Positions 24,880 through 33,433 of a stretch of DNA of 64,000 bases are shown piece by piece; position 1 is the first letter of the stretch, and each line of letters starts with the position of its first letter. The DNA lies in NCBI RefSeq assembly GCF_036226885.1, contig NZ_CP109027.1, forward strand, positions 4,278,001 through 4,342,000, written 5' to 3'. This stretch comes from Streptomyces sp. NBC_00663. GTDB taxonomy: Bacteria > Actinomycetota > Actinomycetes > Streptomycetales > Streptomycetaceae. A program made the translations under genes and the position numbers. The notes below the pieces were generated by a model. It saw nothing but the letters and a program-made list of their open reading frames with translations, did no database searches and was not told the DNA's origin.

Positions 24880-25440
24880 TCAGCCGCCGTAGACGTGGGG
24901 CGCGAGCGTACCGACGAACGGGAGGTTGCGGTACTTCTCGGCGTAGTCGAGGCCGTAGCCGACGACGAACTCGTTGGGGATGTCGAAGCCGACCCACTCG
25001 ACGTCGATGGCGACCTTGGCGGCGTCCGGCTTGCGCAGCAGCGTGCACACCTTGAGCGTCTCGGGCTCGCGGGAGCCGAGGTTGGACAGCAGCCACGACA
25101 GGGTCAGGCCGGAGTCGATGATGTCCTCGACGATCAGGACGTGCTTGCCCTTGATGTCGGTGTCGAGGTCCTTGAGGATCCGGACGACACCGGAGGACTG
25201 GGTGCCCGCGCCGTACGACGACACGGCCATCCAGTCCATGGTGACGGGGGTGGACAGCGCCCGCGCGAGGTCGGCCATGACCATCACCGCGCCCTTGAGG
25301 ACGCCGACGATGAGCAGGTCCTTGCCCGCGTACTCCGCGTCGATCTTCGCGGCCAGCTCAGCCAGCTTGGCGTCGATCTCTTCCTTGGTGATGAGCACCT
25401 CTTTGAGGTCGGTGCCCATGTCTTTCGCGTCCACCCGCAT
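24880..25440 (-). CDS. hpt: Hypoxanthine phosphoribosyltransferase
   Basis: Purine salvage enzyme making IMP (and GMP) from the base and PRPP. The 186-residue product has the PRPP-binding motif VLIVEDIIDSGLTLSWL and the preceding LLIVGVLKGAVM, plus WVGFDIPNEFVVGYGLDYA and the C-terminal NLPFVGTL. ATG 25440 (MRVDAKDMG) is used; ATG 25419 is an alternative eight residues in. It lies in the conserved actinobacterial order tilS-hpt-ftsH, with 53 bp to tilS. Confidence 0.95.
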   Translation of the reverse strand: MRVDAKDMGTDLKEVLITKEEIDAKLAELAAKIDAEYAGKDLLIVGVLKGAVMVMADLARALSTPVTMDWMAVSSYGAGTQSSGVVRILKDLDTDIKGKHVLIVEDIIDSGLTLSWLLSNLGSREPETLKVCTLLRKPDAAKVAIDVEWVGFDIPNEFVVGYGLDYAEKYRNLPFVGTLAPHVYGG

Positions 25441-25493
25441 CACTTTCGGTCGTCCCACCGGCCTGTCCGTCGCCTCTCGCGGAGGGACGGGAT

Positions 25494-26591
25494 TCAGCCT
25501 TGCCGAATCACCAGTCTGCCACCCTGACGCTGGGCGACGACCTTGCCGGGGAGATTGATGGCCCCCTGGCCGCGCCAGCCGGTGATCAGCCGGTCGACTT
25601 CCTCGATGTGGCGGGCGAACAGCGAGCCCGCCGGGGCGCCTGCCTCGATGGCGGCGCGGCGCAGCACACGGCGGCGTACGGCGGGCGGCAGGGCGTAGAG
25701 CTTGGCGCACTCCAGCAGGCCGGCCGCGTCGCGTACGGCGGCCGCGGCCTGGCTCGCCCAGGAGTCGAGGGCGTCCGCGTCGTCGCGGGAGAGCTGGGCC
25801 GTACGGGCGAGTGCCTCGACGACTCCTTTGCCGAGCGCCTTCTCCAGGGCAGGCAGGCCTTCGTGGCGCAGCCGGGAGCGCGTGTACGCCGGGTCGGCGT
25901 TGTGCGGGTCGTCCCACACCGGGAGCGCCTGGACCATGCAGGCCTTGCGGGCGGTCTGCCGGTCGAGCTGGAGGAAGGGGCGGCGGTAACGGCGGGCGGC
26001 CCCCGGACCACCGGAAACGGCGGCCATTCCGGACAGGGAGCGGATGCCGGAGCCGCGGGCGAGGCCGAGCAGGACGGTTTCGGCCTGGTCGTCGCGGGTG
26101 TGGCCGAGCAGGACGGCGGTGGCGCCATGGCGTTCGGCCGCCGCGTCGAGGGCGGCGTAGCGGGCGTCACGGGCGGCGGCCTCGGGGCCGCCTTCGCGGC
26201 CGACGGTGACGGCGACGGACTCGACGGGGTCGAGGCCGAGCCCGCGCAGGCGCAGGGCGACTTCCTCGGCGCGCAGGTCGGAGCCGGGCTGGAGGCCGTG
26301 GTCGACGGTGACACCGCCGGCGCGGATGCCGAGCTTGGGGGCCTCGAAGGCGAGGGCGGAGGCGAGGGCCATGGAGTCGGCGCCGCCGGAGCAGGCGACG
26401 AGCACGAGCAGCGACGGCGAGCGCTCGCGCGTGGAGTCGCCTGAAGAAGGTGAGGAGTCGTCAGAAGAATGCGACGAGCCGCCGGAGGGATGCGAGGAGT
26501 CGCCGGAAGAACTGGTGTGGTCGTTGAGGATGTCGTGGAGGACGCGGCGGACCGCCAGGCGTATCGCCGCGACCGCAGGATGGGGACCCAT
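25494..26591 (-). CDS. tilS: tRNA(Ile) lysidine synthetase
   Basis: Modifies C34 of the CAU-anticodon tRNA-Ile to lysidine, which allows AUA reading. The 365-residue product has the PP-loop VACSGGADSMALA, VDHGLQPGSDLRA, LLGHTRDDQAETVLLGLARG and the RRYRRPFLQL segment. Between the first helix and the PP-loop there is a Ser/Asp/Gly-rich insert (about residues 25-58: SSSGDSSHPSGGSSHSSDDS and onward) not normally present. Start ATG 26591 is preceded by AAGGGAA. Confidence 0.93.
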   Translation of the reverse strand: MGPHPAVAAIRLAVRRVLHDILNDHTSSSGDSSHPSGGSSHSSDDSSPSSGDSTRERSPSLLVLVACSGGADSMALASALAFEAPKLGIRAGGVTVDHGLQPGSDLRAEEVALRLRGLGLDPVESVAVTVGREGGPEAAARDARYAALDAAAERHGATAVLLGHTRDDQAETVLLGLARGSGIRSLSGMAAVSGGPGAARRYRRPFLQLDRQTARKACMVQALPVWDDPHNADPAYTRSRLRHEGLPALEKALGKGVVEALARTAQLSRDDADALDSWASQAAAAVRDAAGLLECAKLYALPPAVRRRVLRRAAIEAGAPAGSLFARHIEEVDRLITGWRGQGAINLPGKVVAQRQGGRLVIRQG

Positions 26592-26766
26592 GTCCGGTTC
26601 CCTTCATGAAGTTTTCGGGGGTTAGCCCGAGGTTCGGTCACTCAGAGTGTGTAGATGGTGACAGAACCGGGCCGTTCCCCGAGCATTGCACGCCTACCCA
26701 GGGCTCACGGTCCCTCGGACGGGTGATTGGAGGGGCGTTCGCCTGCCGTCGGCCGGATTTCTTTGA

Positions 26767-27897
26767 CTATTCGGCTTTGCGGTGCACCCGCGCGATCCAG
26801 TCCGCCGGTTTGGCGATCTCCGCCTTGGTGGGGAGGGTGTTGGGCGAGGTCCACACCCGGTTGAAGCCGTCCATGCCGGTCTCGTCGACGACGGCCCGTA
26901 CGAAGCGTTCGCCGTCACGGTACTGCCGGAGCTTGGCGTCCAGACCGAGCAGTTTGCGCAGGGCCATGTCGAGCCGGGAGGCGCCCTTGGCCCGCCGCTG
27001 CTGGAACTTCTCGCGGATCTCCTGGACGCTCGGCACGACGGCCGGGCCCACCCCGTCCATGACGAAGTCGGCGTGCCCCTCCAGGAGGGACATGACGGCG
27101 GTGAGGCGGCCGAGGATCTCGCGCTGGGCCGGGGTCTGCACGATCTCCACGAGCGAGCGCCCGCCGTCGTCCTCCTCGGCCTCGGGACGCCCGCCGGCCA
27201 GCGACTGGGCGGCCTCGCGGATGCGTTCCAGGACGGTCATGGGGTCGACGTCGGTCTCCCCCAAGAACGACTGGATTTCACCCTCCAGGTGGTCCCGCAG
27301 CCACGGCACCGCGGTGAACTGCGTGCGGTGGGTCTCCTCGTGCAGGCAGACCCACAGGCGGAAGTCATGGGGCTGTACGTCGAGTTCGCGCTCCACGTGC
27401 ACGATGTTCGGGGCGACGAGGAGGAGGCGGCCGCCGCCGTGCTCCCCCGCGGGAAGTTCACGGGTGGCGGGGGCGAAGGTCTCGTACTGGCCGAGGACGC
27501 GGGAGGACAGGAACGACAGCAGCATGCCGAGCTCGACACCGGTCACCTTGCCGCCGACGGTGCCGAGGACCGCGCCGCCGGGCGTGTTGCCGCGCCGTTC
27601 CTGCATCTTGTCGAGGAGGGGCTTGAGGATCTCCCGGAAGCCGGCGACGTTGGCCCGGACCCAGCCGGGGCGGTCGACGACGAGGACCGGGGTGTCGTGG
27701 GCCCCGTCGGTGCCCATCCGGGTGAATCCGCGGACGTGTTCCTCGGAGGCCTTGGCGTGCCGGCGCAGCTCGGCGACGACGGCGCGGGCCTCGTCGCGGC
27801 TCACCTCCGGGCCCGGCCGGACCAGCCGGGTCGCGGTCGCCACCGCGAGATTCCAGTCGACCATCTGAGAAGAAGCAGCACCACCGATGCTCGTCAT
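26767..27897 (-). CDS. Zinc-dependent metalloprotease (DUF2342 family)
   Basis: The 376-residue protein belongs to the actinobacterial DUF2342 family, often annotated 'coenzyme F420 biosynthesis associated' or 'zinc-dependent metalloprotease'. It has a thermolysin-type HExxH in LWVCLHEETHRTQF, and the downstream LLEGHADFVMDGVG stretch likely supplies the third ligand. The N-terminal half (residues about 10-130) includes VELGMLLSFLSSRVLGQY. No signal peptide is visible, so it is probably cytoplasmic. It lies between dacB and tilS on the same strand. Its substrate is unknown. Confidence 0.85.
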   Translation of the reverse strand: MTSIGGAASSQMVDWNLAVATATRLVRPGPEVSRDEARAVVAELRRHAKASEEHVRGFTRMGTDGAHDTPVLVVDRPGWVRANVAGFREILKPLLDKMQERRGNTPGGAVLGTVGGKVTGVELGMLLSFLSSRVLGQYETFAPATRELPAGEHGGGRLLLVAPNIVHVERELDVQPHDFRLWVCLHEETHRTQFTAVPWLRDHLEGEIQSFLGETDVDPMTVLERIREAAQSLAGGRPEAEEDDGGRSLVEIVQTPAQREILGRLTAVMSLLEGHADFVMDGVGPAVVPSVQEIREKFQQRRAKGASRLDMALRKLLGLDAKLRQYRDGERFVRAVVDETGMDGFNRVWTSPNTLPTKAEIAKPADWIARVHRKAE

Positions 27898-27979
27898 GCG
27901 TCAACCGTACGTGAGCGTTCCCGCTTGGGGCAGGCCGCGGAGACGTCGGCCCGGCGGCGTCGGCTTCCCTGGCGACCCG

Positions 27980-29551
27980 TCAGCCGCAGCCGCACGCGGC
28001 CAGCGCCGTCGCCGCCTTGTCCAGGGCCGACTGGGCCGCGTCCTTGCTCGTCGTGTTCGACGCCAGGAACGCGAAGGCCAGGAGACGGCCGTCCTGGTCG
28101 ACGACCGTGCCCGCCAGCGTGTTCACGCCGGTGAGGGTGCCGGTCTTGGCGCGTACGACGCCGGCCGCGCCGTCGGCCGTGTAGCGGGTGGTCAGCGTGC
28201 CCGTGAAGCCGGCCACGGGGAGGCCGGTGAGGACCGGGCGGAGTTCGGGGTGGGCGGGGTCGCCGGCCTTCGCGAGGAGGGCGGTCAGGAGGTCGGCGGT
28301 GAGCTTGTCGTCACGGTTCAGCCCGCTGCCGTCCTTGAAGGACACGCCGGTCACGGGGAGTTGCAGCTTCTTCAGCTGGGCGCGGATCGCCTTGCCGCCG
28401 CCGTCGAAGTCGGCGCGCGTCTTGGTGGCCACGGCGGTCTGGCGGGCCAGGGCCTCGGCGATGTCGTTGTCGCTGTTGGTCAGCATGCGCTCGACGAGGG
28501 TGGACAGGGGCGGTGAGGAGACCTCCGCCAGCGTCTGCGCGCGGTCCGTCGCCTTGGACAGGCCCGGGGACGTGGTCTTGATGCCCTCGGCCTCCAGGAA
28601 GGCGGCGAACTTGCGGGCCGCGTCGTCGGCCGGGTCCGGCGCCCGGAGGGCGGTACCGCTGGTGGAGTCGTCCGTGCGGGCCTCGTCGGCCATCAGGGGG
28701 CTGACCTGGGCGAGGTTGGCGTCGACGCCGATGGGGTGGAGTCCGGAGCCGGCGTAGAGGGTGGTGTCGTACGACAGCGTCACCTTCCGTACGTCGTCCT
28801 TCTTCAGGGCCTTGGCCGTCCGCACGGCCAGCTCGCGCAGGCTCGCCCAGCCCTCCGCGTCCTTGCGAGCGGTGAGGGTGGGGTCGCCGCCGCCGACGAG
28901 GACGAGTTCATGGGTGCCGGGTTCCAGGGCGGTGCGGGTGGTGAGGCGGTGGTCGGGGCCCATGGCCGACAGGGCGGCCACCGCGGTGGCGATCTTGGTG
29001 GTGGAGGCGGGCGTGAGGGCGTCGTCGGCACCGGCGCCGTACAGGCGCTTGCCGGTGGCCACGTCGACGACCGCGGCGGTACGGCGGCTGCCGAGCGCCG
29101 CGTCCTCCAGGAGCGGGGTGAGGACGGCGGTGAGGGCCTGGCCGCTCGGCGCGGACTTCACGGTGTTCGTGGCGCCGCCGAGGCCGGTGAGGACGGAGGA
29201 GGCGCTCGGGGCGGGCTCGGGCCCCGCTGCCGTCGTACCCGAATCACCGCCGTGATCTGCGCCACCCGTGTGCTCCAGGGCGACCGCGTGGTCCCGCTCA
29301 GCCGTACGCTGACCGGTGGAGTCCCAGGGGCCCGCGGCGGTCACCACGACGGCCGTCAGGGCCAGGCCGGCGGTGGCCGCGCCCGCGGTGTACTGCCAGG
29401 TCTTGACCGTCGTCAGACGCGTGACCTGCGGTTTCGCCGCGTTGACGGCTCGTGCCAGCTGGGGGCGTACGGCTGCCAGACGGGGTCGGACGGCGTTCGC
29501 GAACCGCGCCACATGCGGTCTCGCGGCCCGCCAAGGCCTCAGTTCAGGCAC
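27980..29551 (-). CDS. dacB: D-alanyl-D-alanine carboxypeptidase/endopeptidase (S13, PBP4 type)
   Basis: Low-molecular-weight penicillin-binding protein that trims peptidoglycan stem peptides or cross-links. All three active-site motifs are present: STTK (in DALTPASTTKIATAVAAL), SDN (in MLTNSDNDIAEAL) and KTG (in VRAKTGTLTGVN). The N-terminus is a basic region of about 50 residues with repeated R-P-x-L/V-A units before one transmembrane segment, so the protein is probably membrane-anchored with the catalytic domain outside. The GTG at 29551 is chosen over 29557 because GGGG lies 9 bases upstream of it. It is divergent from ppa. Confidence 0.93.
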   Translation of the reverse strand: MPELRPWRAARPHVARFANAVRPRLAAVRPQLARAVNAAKPQVTRLTTVKTWQYTAGAATAGLALTAVVVTAAGPWDSTGQRTAERDHAVALEHTGGADHGGDSGTTAAGPEPAPSASSVLTGLGGATNTVKSAPSGQALTAVLTPLLEDAALGSRRTAAVVDVATGKRLYGAGADDALTPASTTKIATAVAALSAMGPDHRLTTRTALEPGTHELVLVGGGDPTLTARKDAEGWASLRELAVRTAKALKKDDVRKVTLSYDTTLYAGSGLHPIGVDANLAQVSPLMADEARTDDSTSGTALRAPDPADDAARKFAAFLEAEGIKTTSPGLSKATDRAQTLAEVSSPPLSTLVERMLTNSDNDIAEALARQTAVATKTRADFDGGGKAIRAQLKKLQLPVTGVSFKDGSGLNRDDKLTADLLTALLAKAGDPAHPELRPVLTGLPVAGFTGTLTTRYTADGAAGVVRAKTGTLTGVNTLAGTVVDQDGRLLAFAFLASNTTSKDAAQSALDKAATALAACGCG

Positions 29552-29636
29552 GACCACCAGCCCCTTTCGCGATCACACACCTGCGTGAGGGACACTTAAC
29601 CACCAGAACTATGTGCTGATCATGGAGGAGCGTCCG

Positions 29637-30128
29637 GTGGAGTTCGACGTCACGATCGAGATCCCGAAGGGTTCGCGGAACAAGTACGAGGTGGACCACG
29701 AGACCGGTCGGATCCGTCTGGACCGTCGCCTCTTCACCTCGACCGCCTACCCGACCGACTACGGCTTCGTCGAGAACACTCTCGGCGAGGACGGCGACCC
29801 GCTGGACGCGCTGGTCATTCTTGACGAGCCGACGTTCCCGGGCTGCCTCATCAAGTGCCGTGCGATCGGCATGTTCCGGATGACGGACGAGGCCGGCGGC
29901 GACGACAAGCTGCTGTGCGTCCCGGCGACCGACCCGCGTGTGGAGCACCTGCGTGACATCCACCACGTGTCGGAGTTCGACCGCCTCGAGATCCAGCACT
30001 TCTTCGAGGTCTACAAGGACCTGGAGCCCGGCAAGTCCGTCGAGGGCGCCAACTGGGTCGGCCGGGTGGACGCCGAGGTCGAGATCGAGCGTTCGTACAA
30101 GCGCTTCAAGGAGTCCGGCGGCCACTGA
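29637..30128 (+). CDS. ppa: Inorganic pyrophosphatase
   Basis: Soluble family I pyrophosphatase. The 163-residue product has EIPKGSRNKYEVD, the signature DGDPLDALVI with the metal-binding Asps, DDKLLCVPATDPR and HFFEVYKDLEPGK. The GTG at 29637 is fixed by a strong ribosome site GGAGGAG (29624-29630) six bases upstream, although the frame stays open to 29613. A perfect 18-bp hairpin follows the stop. Confidence 0.97.
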   Translation: MEFDVTIEIPKGSRNKYEVDHETGRIRLDRRLFTSTAYPTDYGFVENTLGEDGDPLDALVILDEPTFPGCLIKCRAIGMFRMTDEAGGDDKLLCVPATDPRVEHLRDIHHVSEFDRLEIQHFFEVYKDLEPGKSVEGANWVGRVDAEVEIERSYKRFKESGGH

Positions 30129-30147
30129 GCCTCCTGACGACGTCTGT

Positions 30148-30187
30148 CGCGAACGGGCCGCACGCACACGCGTGCGGCCCGTTCGCG
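30148..30187. terminator. Perfect 18-bp stem terminator after ppa
   Basis: CGCGAACGGGCCGCACGC (30148-30165) and its exact complement (30170-30187) flank a 4-nt ACAC loop, 19 bp after the ppa stop. A strong Streptomyces-type hairpin without a T-run. Confidence 0.85.
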
Positions 30188-30264
30188 TATCCGCGCACCG
30201 GTGGGGAACGTGTCTGTGCGCATACTGAGGCGACGGATGGTGCCGTACAGGGAGCGATACGCAA

Positions 30265-31938
30265 GTGACGTCGGCGGAGGACCGCAAACCGCAGTCGGAC
30301 GAGGCGAGGAGCGTCTACGACCCCGAGATCACGTCCGAGTTCGCCATTCCGGACGGGTTCGTCGTGCCGAAGGCGGGCGGGGGCGAGTCGGAGACCTCGT
30401 CGGAGTTCGCCGTCCCGGACGGCTTCCACGTACCCGAGACGCCGGTCGTGGAGTCGGAGGGCTCGGCGTTCAGCACACCGCGCACCTACAGCGCCCGACA
30501 CGCACCGCCCGCGTTCACACCGCCGACCGGGATTCCCGTGGTCTCGCTGACCAAGGACGTGCCCTGGCAGGACCGGATGCGCACGATGCTGCGGATGCCG
30601 GTCGCCGAGCGGCCCGCGCCGGAGCCGCTGCACAAGGAGGACGAGACCGGGCCCGCCGTTCCGCGCGTGCTCGACCTGACCCTGCGTATCGGGGAGCTGC
30701 TGCTGGCGGGCGGTGAGAACGCGGAGGACGTGGAGGCGGCGATGTTCGCCGTCTGCCGCTCGTACGGCCTCGACCGCTGCGAGCCGAACGTCACCTTCAC
30801 CCTGCTGTCGATCTCGTACCAGCCGTCCCTCGTCGAGGACCCGGTGACGGCCTCCCGGACCGTGCGGCGGCGCGGCACCGACTACACCCGGCTCGCGGCC
30901 GTCTATCAGCTGGTGGACGACCTCAGCGACCCCGAGACGGCGTTCTCGCTGGAGGAGTCCTACCGGCGGCTCGCCGAGATCCGCCGCAACCGGCACCCGT
31001 ACCCCGGCTGGGTGCTGACCGGGGCCGGCGGACTCCTCGCGGGCGCCGCCTCGGTGCTCGTCGGCGGTGACGCGATCGTGTTCGTGGCCGCCGCGCTGGG
31101 CGCGATGCTCGGCGACCGGCTGGCGTGGCTGTGCGCGGGGCGCGGGCTGCCGGAGTTCTACCAGTTCACGGTCGCCGCGATGCCGCCGGCCGCGATAGGG
31201 GTCGCGCTGACCGTCGCGGACGTGGATGTGAAGGCGTCCGCGGTCATCACCGGTGGGCTGTTCGCGTTGCTGCCGGGGCGGGCGCTGGTGGCGGGGGTGC
31301 AGGACGGGCTGACCGGCTTCTACATCACCGCGTCGGCGCGGCTGCTGGAGGTGATGTACCTGTTCGTCGGCATCGTCGTGGGCGTGCTGGTGGTCCTGTA
31401 CTTCGGGGTGCAGCTGGGGGCCGACCTCAACCCCGACGTCGCGCTGATCATCGAGGAGCGGCCGCTGTGGCAGATCGGGGCGTCGATGCTGCTGTCGCTG
31501 ACGTTCGCGGTGCTGTTGCAGCAGGAGCGGTCGACGGTGCTGGTGGTGACGCTCAACGGGGGTGTCGCCTGGTCGGTGTACGGCGCGCTGCACTACGTCG
31601 GGGAGATCTCGCCGGTTGCCTCCACGGCGGTGGCCGCGGGGCTGGTGGGGCTGTTCGGGCAGATGATGTCGCGGTACCGGTTCGCTTCCGCGCTGCCGTA
31701 CACGACCGCGGCGATCGGGCCGTTGTTGCCGGGTTCCGCGACGTACTTCGGGCTGTTGTCGATCGCGCGGGACGATGTCGACAAGGGGTTGGTGTCGTTG
31801 GCCACGGCGGCGTCCTTGGCCATGGCCATCGCCATCGGGGTCAATCTGGGGTCGGAGATCTCGCGGTTGTTCCTGCGGCTTCCCGGTGGGGCATCGGCGG
31901 CGGGGCGGCGTGCCGCCAAGCGGACGCGGGGATTCTGA
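30265..31938 (+). CDS. Threonine/serine exporter family protein (ThrE type)
   Basis: The 557-residue protein combines an N-terminal cytoplasmic ThrE domain (LRIGELLLAGGENAEDVEAA, CRSYGLDRCEPNVT) with about ten transmembrane segments in the C-terminal half, as in Corynebacterium ThrE, which exports threonine and serine. The first 130 residues are extra and include a near-repeat, SEFAIPDGFVVP and SEFAVPDGFHVP (about residues 24-60). It starts at GTG 30265 downstream of the ppa terminator, so it probably has its own promoter. Confidence 0.87.
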   Translation: MTSAEDRKPQSDEARSVYDPEITSEFAIPDGFVVPKAGGGESETSSEFAVPDGFHVPETPVVESEGSAFSTPRTYSARHAPPAFTPPTGIPVVSLTKDVPWQDRMRTMLRMPVAERPAPEPLHKEDETGPAVPRVLDLTLRIGELLLAGGENAEDVEAAMFAVCRSYGLDRCEPNVTFTLLSISYQPSLVEDPVTASRTVRRRGTDYTRLAAVYQLVDDLSDPETAFSLEESYRRLAEIRRNRHPYPGWVLTGAGGLLAGAASVLVGGDAIVFVAAALGAMLGDRLAWLCAGRGLPEFYQFTVAAMPPAAIGVALTVADVDVKASAVITGGLFALLPGRALVAGVQDGLTGFYITASARLLEVMYLFVGIVVGVLVVLYFGVQLGADLNPDVALIIEERPLWQIGASMLLSLTFAVLLQQERSTVLVVTLNGGVAWSVYGALHYVGEISPVASTAVAAGLVGLFGQMMSRYRFASALPYTTAAIGPLLPGSATYFGLLSIARDDVDKGLVSLATAASLAMAIAIGVNLGSEISRLFLRLPGGASAAGRRAAKRTRGF

Positions 31939-31979
31939 CGCCGGATGCCTACCAGCTCGGTACCTGATGTCCGACGGCG

Positions 31980-32031
31980 ACTGCGGGTTGTTCGTGGTTG
32001 ATCGCGCAGTTCCCCGCGCCCCTTAAGGGCG
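31980..32031. repeat. Probable dispersed Streptomyces intergenic repeat
   Basis: The spacer between the convergent ThrE and DedA genes has the stretch CTGCGGGTTGTTCGTGGTTG followed by ATCGCGCAGTTCCCCGCGCC and CCTTAAGGGCGC. From memory, sequences around GCGCAGTTCCCCGCGCCCCT recur in many Streptomyces intergenic regions, often between convergent genes. A terminator or recognition-site role is not established here. Confidence 0.5.
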
Positions 32032-32034
32032 CTT

Positions 32035-32916
32035 CTAGTAACCCTGGTTGTTGTAGGGGTACTGCTGGTTCTGCTGGTTCTGCTGGTTGTCGTAGCCCTG
32101 CTGCTGTGGGTACTGCTGGGCATACGGCTGCTGGGCGTAGTACTGGTCGTCGTAGCCGTACTGCTGCTGGTCCCCGTAGGACTGCGGAGGCTGCTCGTCG
32201 TTCGACGGGATGCGGCGGAGCTGGGTCGTCGCGTCGTCCATCGGCGGGGGCTGGTAGGCCTGGGGCTGCGGGGTTGCCGGGGTTTGCGCCGCCGCCCTCT
32301 TCTTCTTGGCGCGCTCGCGGAGGTACTCGATGATGATCGGGACGACCGAGACGAAGACGATGAGGACGAGGATCGCCTCGACGTTCTTGTGGATGACGTC
32401 GATCTGACCGAGCCAGTACCCCGCGAGGGTGACGCCGGTACCCCAGGCGACGCCGCCGATCACGTTGTACGTCAGGAACGTGCGGTACTTCATACGGCCG
32501 GCGCCCGCCACGATGGGGGCGAAGGTGCGGACGATCGGGACGAAGCGGGCCAGGACGATCGCCTTGGGGCCGAATTTCTCCATGAACCCGTGCGCCTTCT
32601 CCAGGTTCTCCTGTTTGAAGAGCTTGGAGTTGGGGCGGCTGAAGAGCCTGGGGCCGAAGAACTTGCCGATCATGTAGCCCACTTGGTCGCCGAGGACGGC
32701 GGCCAGCACGATCAGGAGGCAGACCAGCCACAGCGGCTGGCTGATGAAGTCGCCCTGCGCCACGAACAGACCCGCCGTGAACAGCAGGGAGTCGCCGGGC
32801 AGGAAGGCGAAGAGACCCGACTCGGCGAAGACGATCAGCAGGATGCCGGGAAGGCTGAACGTCTCGATCAGATAGTCAGGGCTGAGCCACTCGGGGCCTA
32901 GCGCGAGCGTGGTCAC
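32035..32916 (-). CDS. DedA family membrane protein with Gln/Asn/Tyr-rich tail
   Basis: The 293-residue DedA/SNARE-associated family protein has about four transmembrane segments and the signatures GDSLLFTAGLFV, FGPKAIVLARFVPIVRTFAP and AWGTGVTLAGYWLG. DedA proteins are linked to membrane lipid (undecaprenyl phosphate) recycling and proton-motive force upkeep. The last 50 residues are a low-complexity cytoplasmic tail rich in Gln, Asn and Tyr, encoded by 9-bp and 12-bp repeats near 32060-32190. It starts at GTG 32916. Confidence 0.9.
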   Translation of the reverse strand: MTTLALGPEWLSPDYLIETFSLPGILLIVFAESGLFAFLPGDSLLFTAGLFVAQGDFISQPLWLVCLLIVLAAVLGDQVGYMIGKFFGPRLFSRPNSKLFKQENLEKAHGFMEKFGPKAIVLARFVPIVRTFAPIVAGAGRMKYRTFLTYNVIGGVAWGTGVTLAGYWLGQIDVIHKNVEAILVLIVFVSVVPIIIEYLRERAKKKRAAAQTPATPQPQAYQPPPMDDATTQLRRIPSNDEQPPQSYGDQQQYGYDDQYYAQQPYAQQYPQQQGYDNQQNQQNQQYPYNNQGY

Positions 32917-33049
32917 GGGTCTGTGGCTCCTGGTGCTGGGGGGAAGGGCCGGGGGTGCTGCCCAAAAGTATCAACGCAGGCGTCGGAGCCCAGGTTCCAT
33001 GGGGCCGCCGAGGATGCGCTGTGAGCTCTCCGGGAGAAAGCTGTGTGCC

Positions 33050-33415
33050 ATGAGTATCGATGATTTCGGTGGCGGCCAGGGGCCCCAGCCCGATGTGCTC
33101 GTGGTGACCACCAACGACGTGCCCGGCTTCCAGGTGCAGGAGGTACTGGGGGAGGTCTTCGGGTTGACCGTGCGCTCCCGGCATCTGGGCAGCCAGATCG
33201 GCGCGGGGCTGAAGTCGATGATCGGCGGTGAGCTCAAGGGGCTCACCAAGACGCTCGTCCAGACCCGCAACCAGGCGATGGAGCGGCTCGTGGAGCAGGC
33301 ACGCGCGCGTGGGGCGAACGGCGTGCTGATGTTCCGCTTCGATGTGACGGAGGCGGCCGACGTCGGCACGGAGGTGTGCGCCTACGGGACCGCGGTGGTC
33401 CTGGCCCGGGAGTGA
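33050..33415 (+). CDS. YbjQ family (UPF0145) heavy-metal-binding-domain protein
   Basis: The 121-residue protein matches the YbjQ/PF01906 family: VLVVTTNDVPGFQVQEVLGE, LGSQIGAGLKSMIGGELKGL, TQTRNQAMERLVEQARARGA-type helix and GVLMFRFD. The family forms pentamers and was named heavy-metal-binding from sequence; its role is unsettled. A terminator hairpin overlaps its stop codon. It converges with tipA. Confidence 0.85.
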   Translation: MSIDDFGGGQGPQPDVLVVTTNDVPGFQVQEVLGEVFGLTVRSRHLGSQIGAGLKSMIGGELKGLTKTLVQTRNQAMERLVEQARARGANGVLMFRFDVTEAADVGTEVCAYGTAVVLARE

Positions 33416-33431
33416 ACCCCCGGGCCAGGAC
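33398..33431. terminator. Terminator overlapping the stop codon of the YbjQ gene
   Basis: Perfect 13-bp arms GTCCTGGCCCGGG (33398-33410) and CCCGGGCCAGGAC (33419-33431) enclose the TGA. It lies between convergent ybjQ-like and tipA and should serve both. Confidence 0.8.
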
Positions 33432-33433
33432 GC

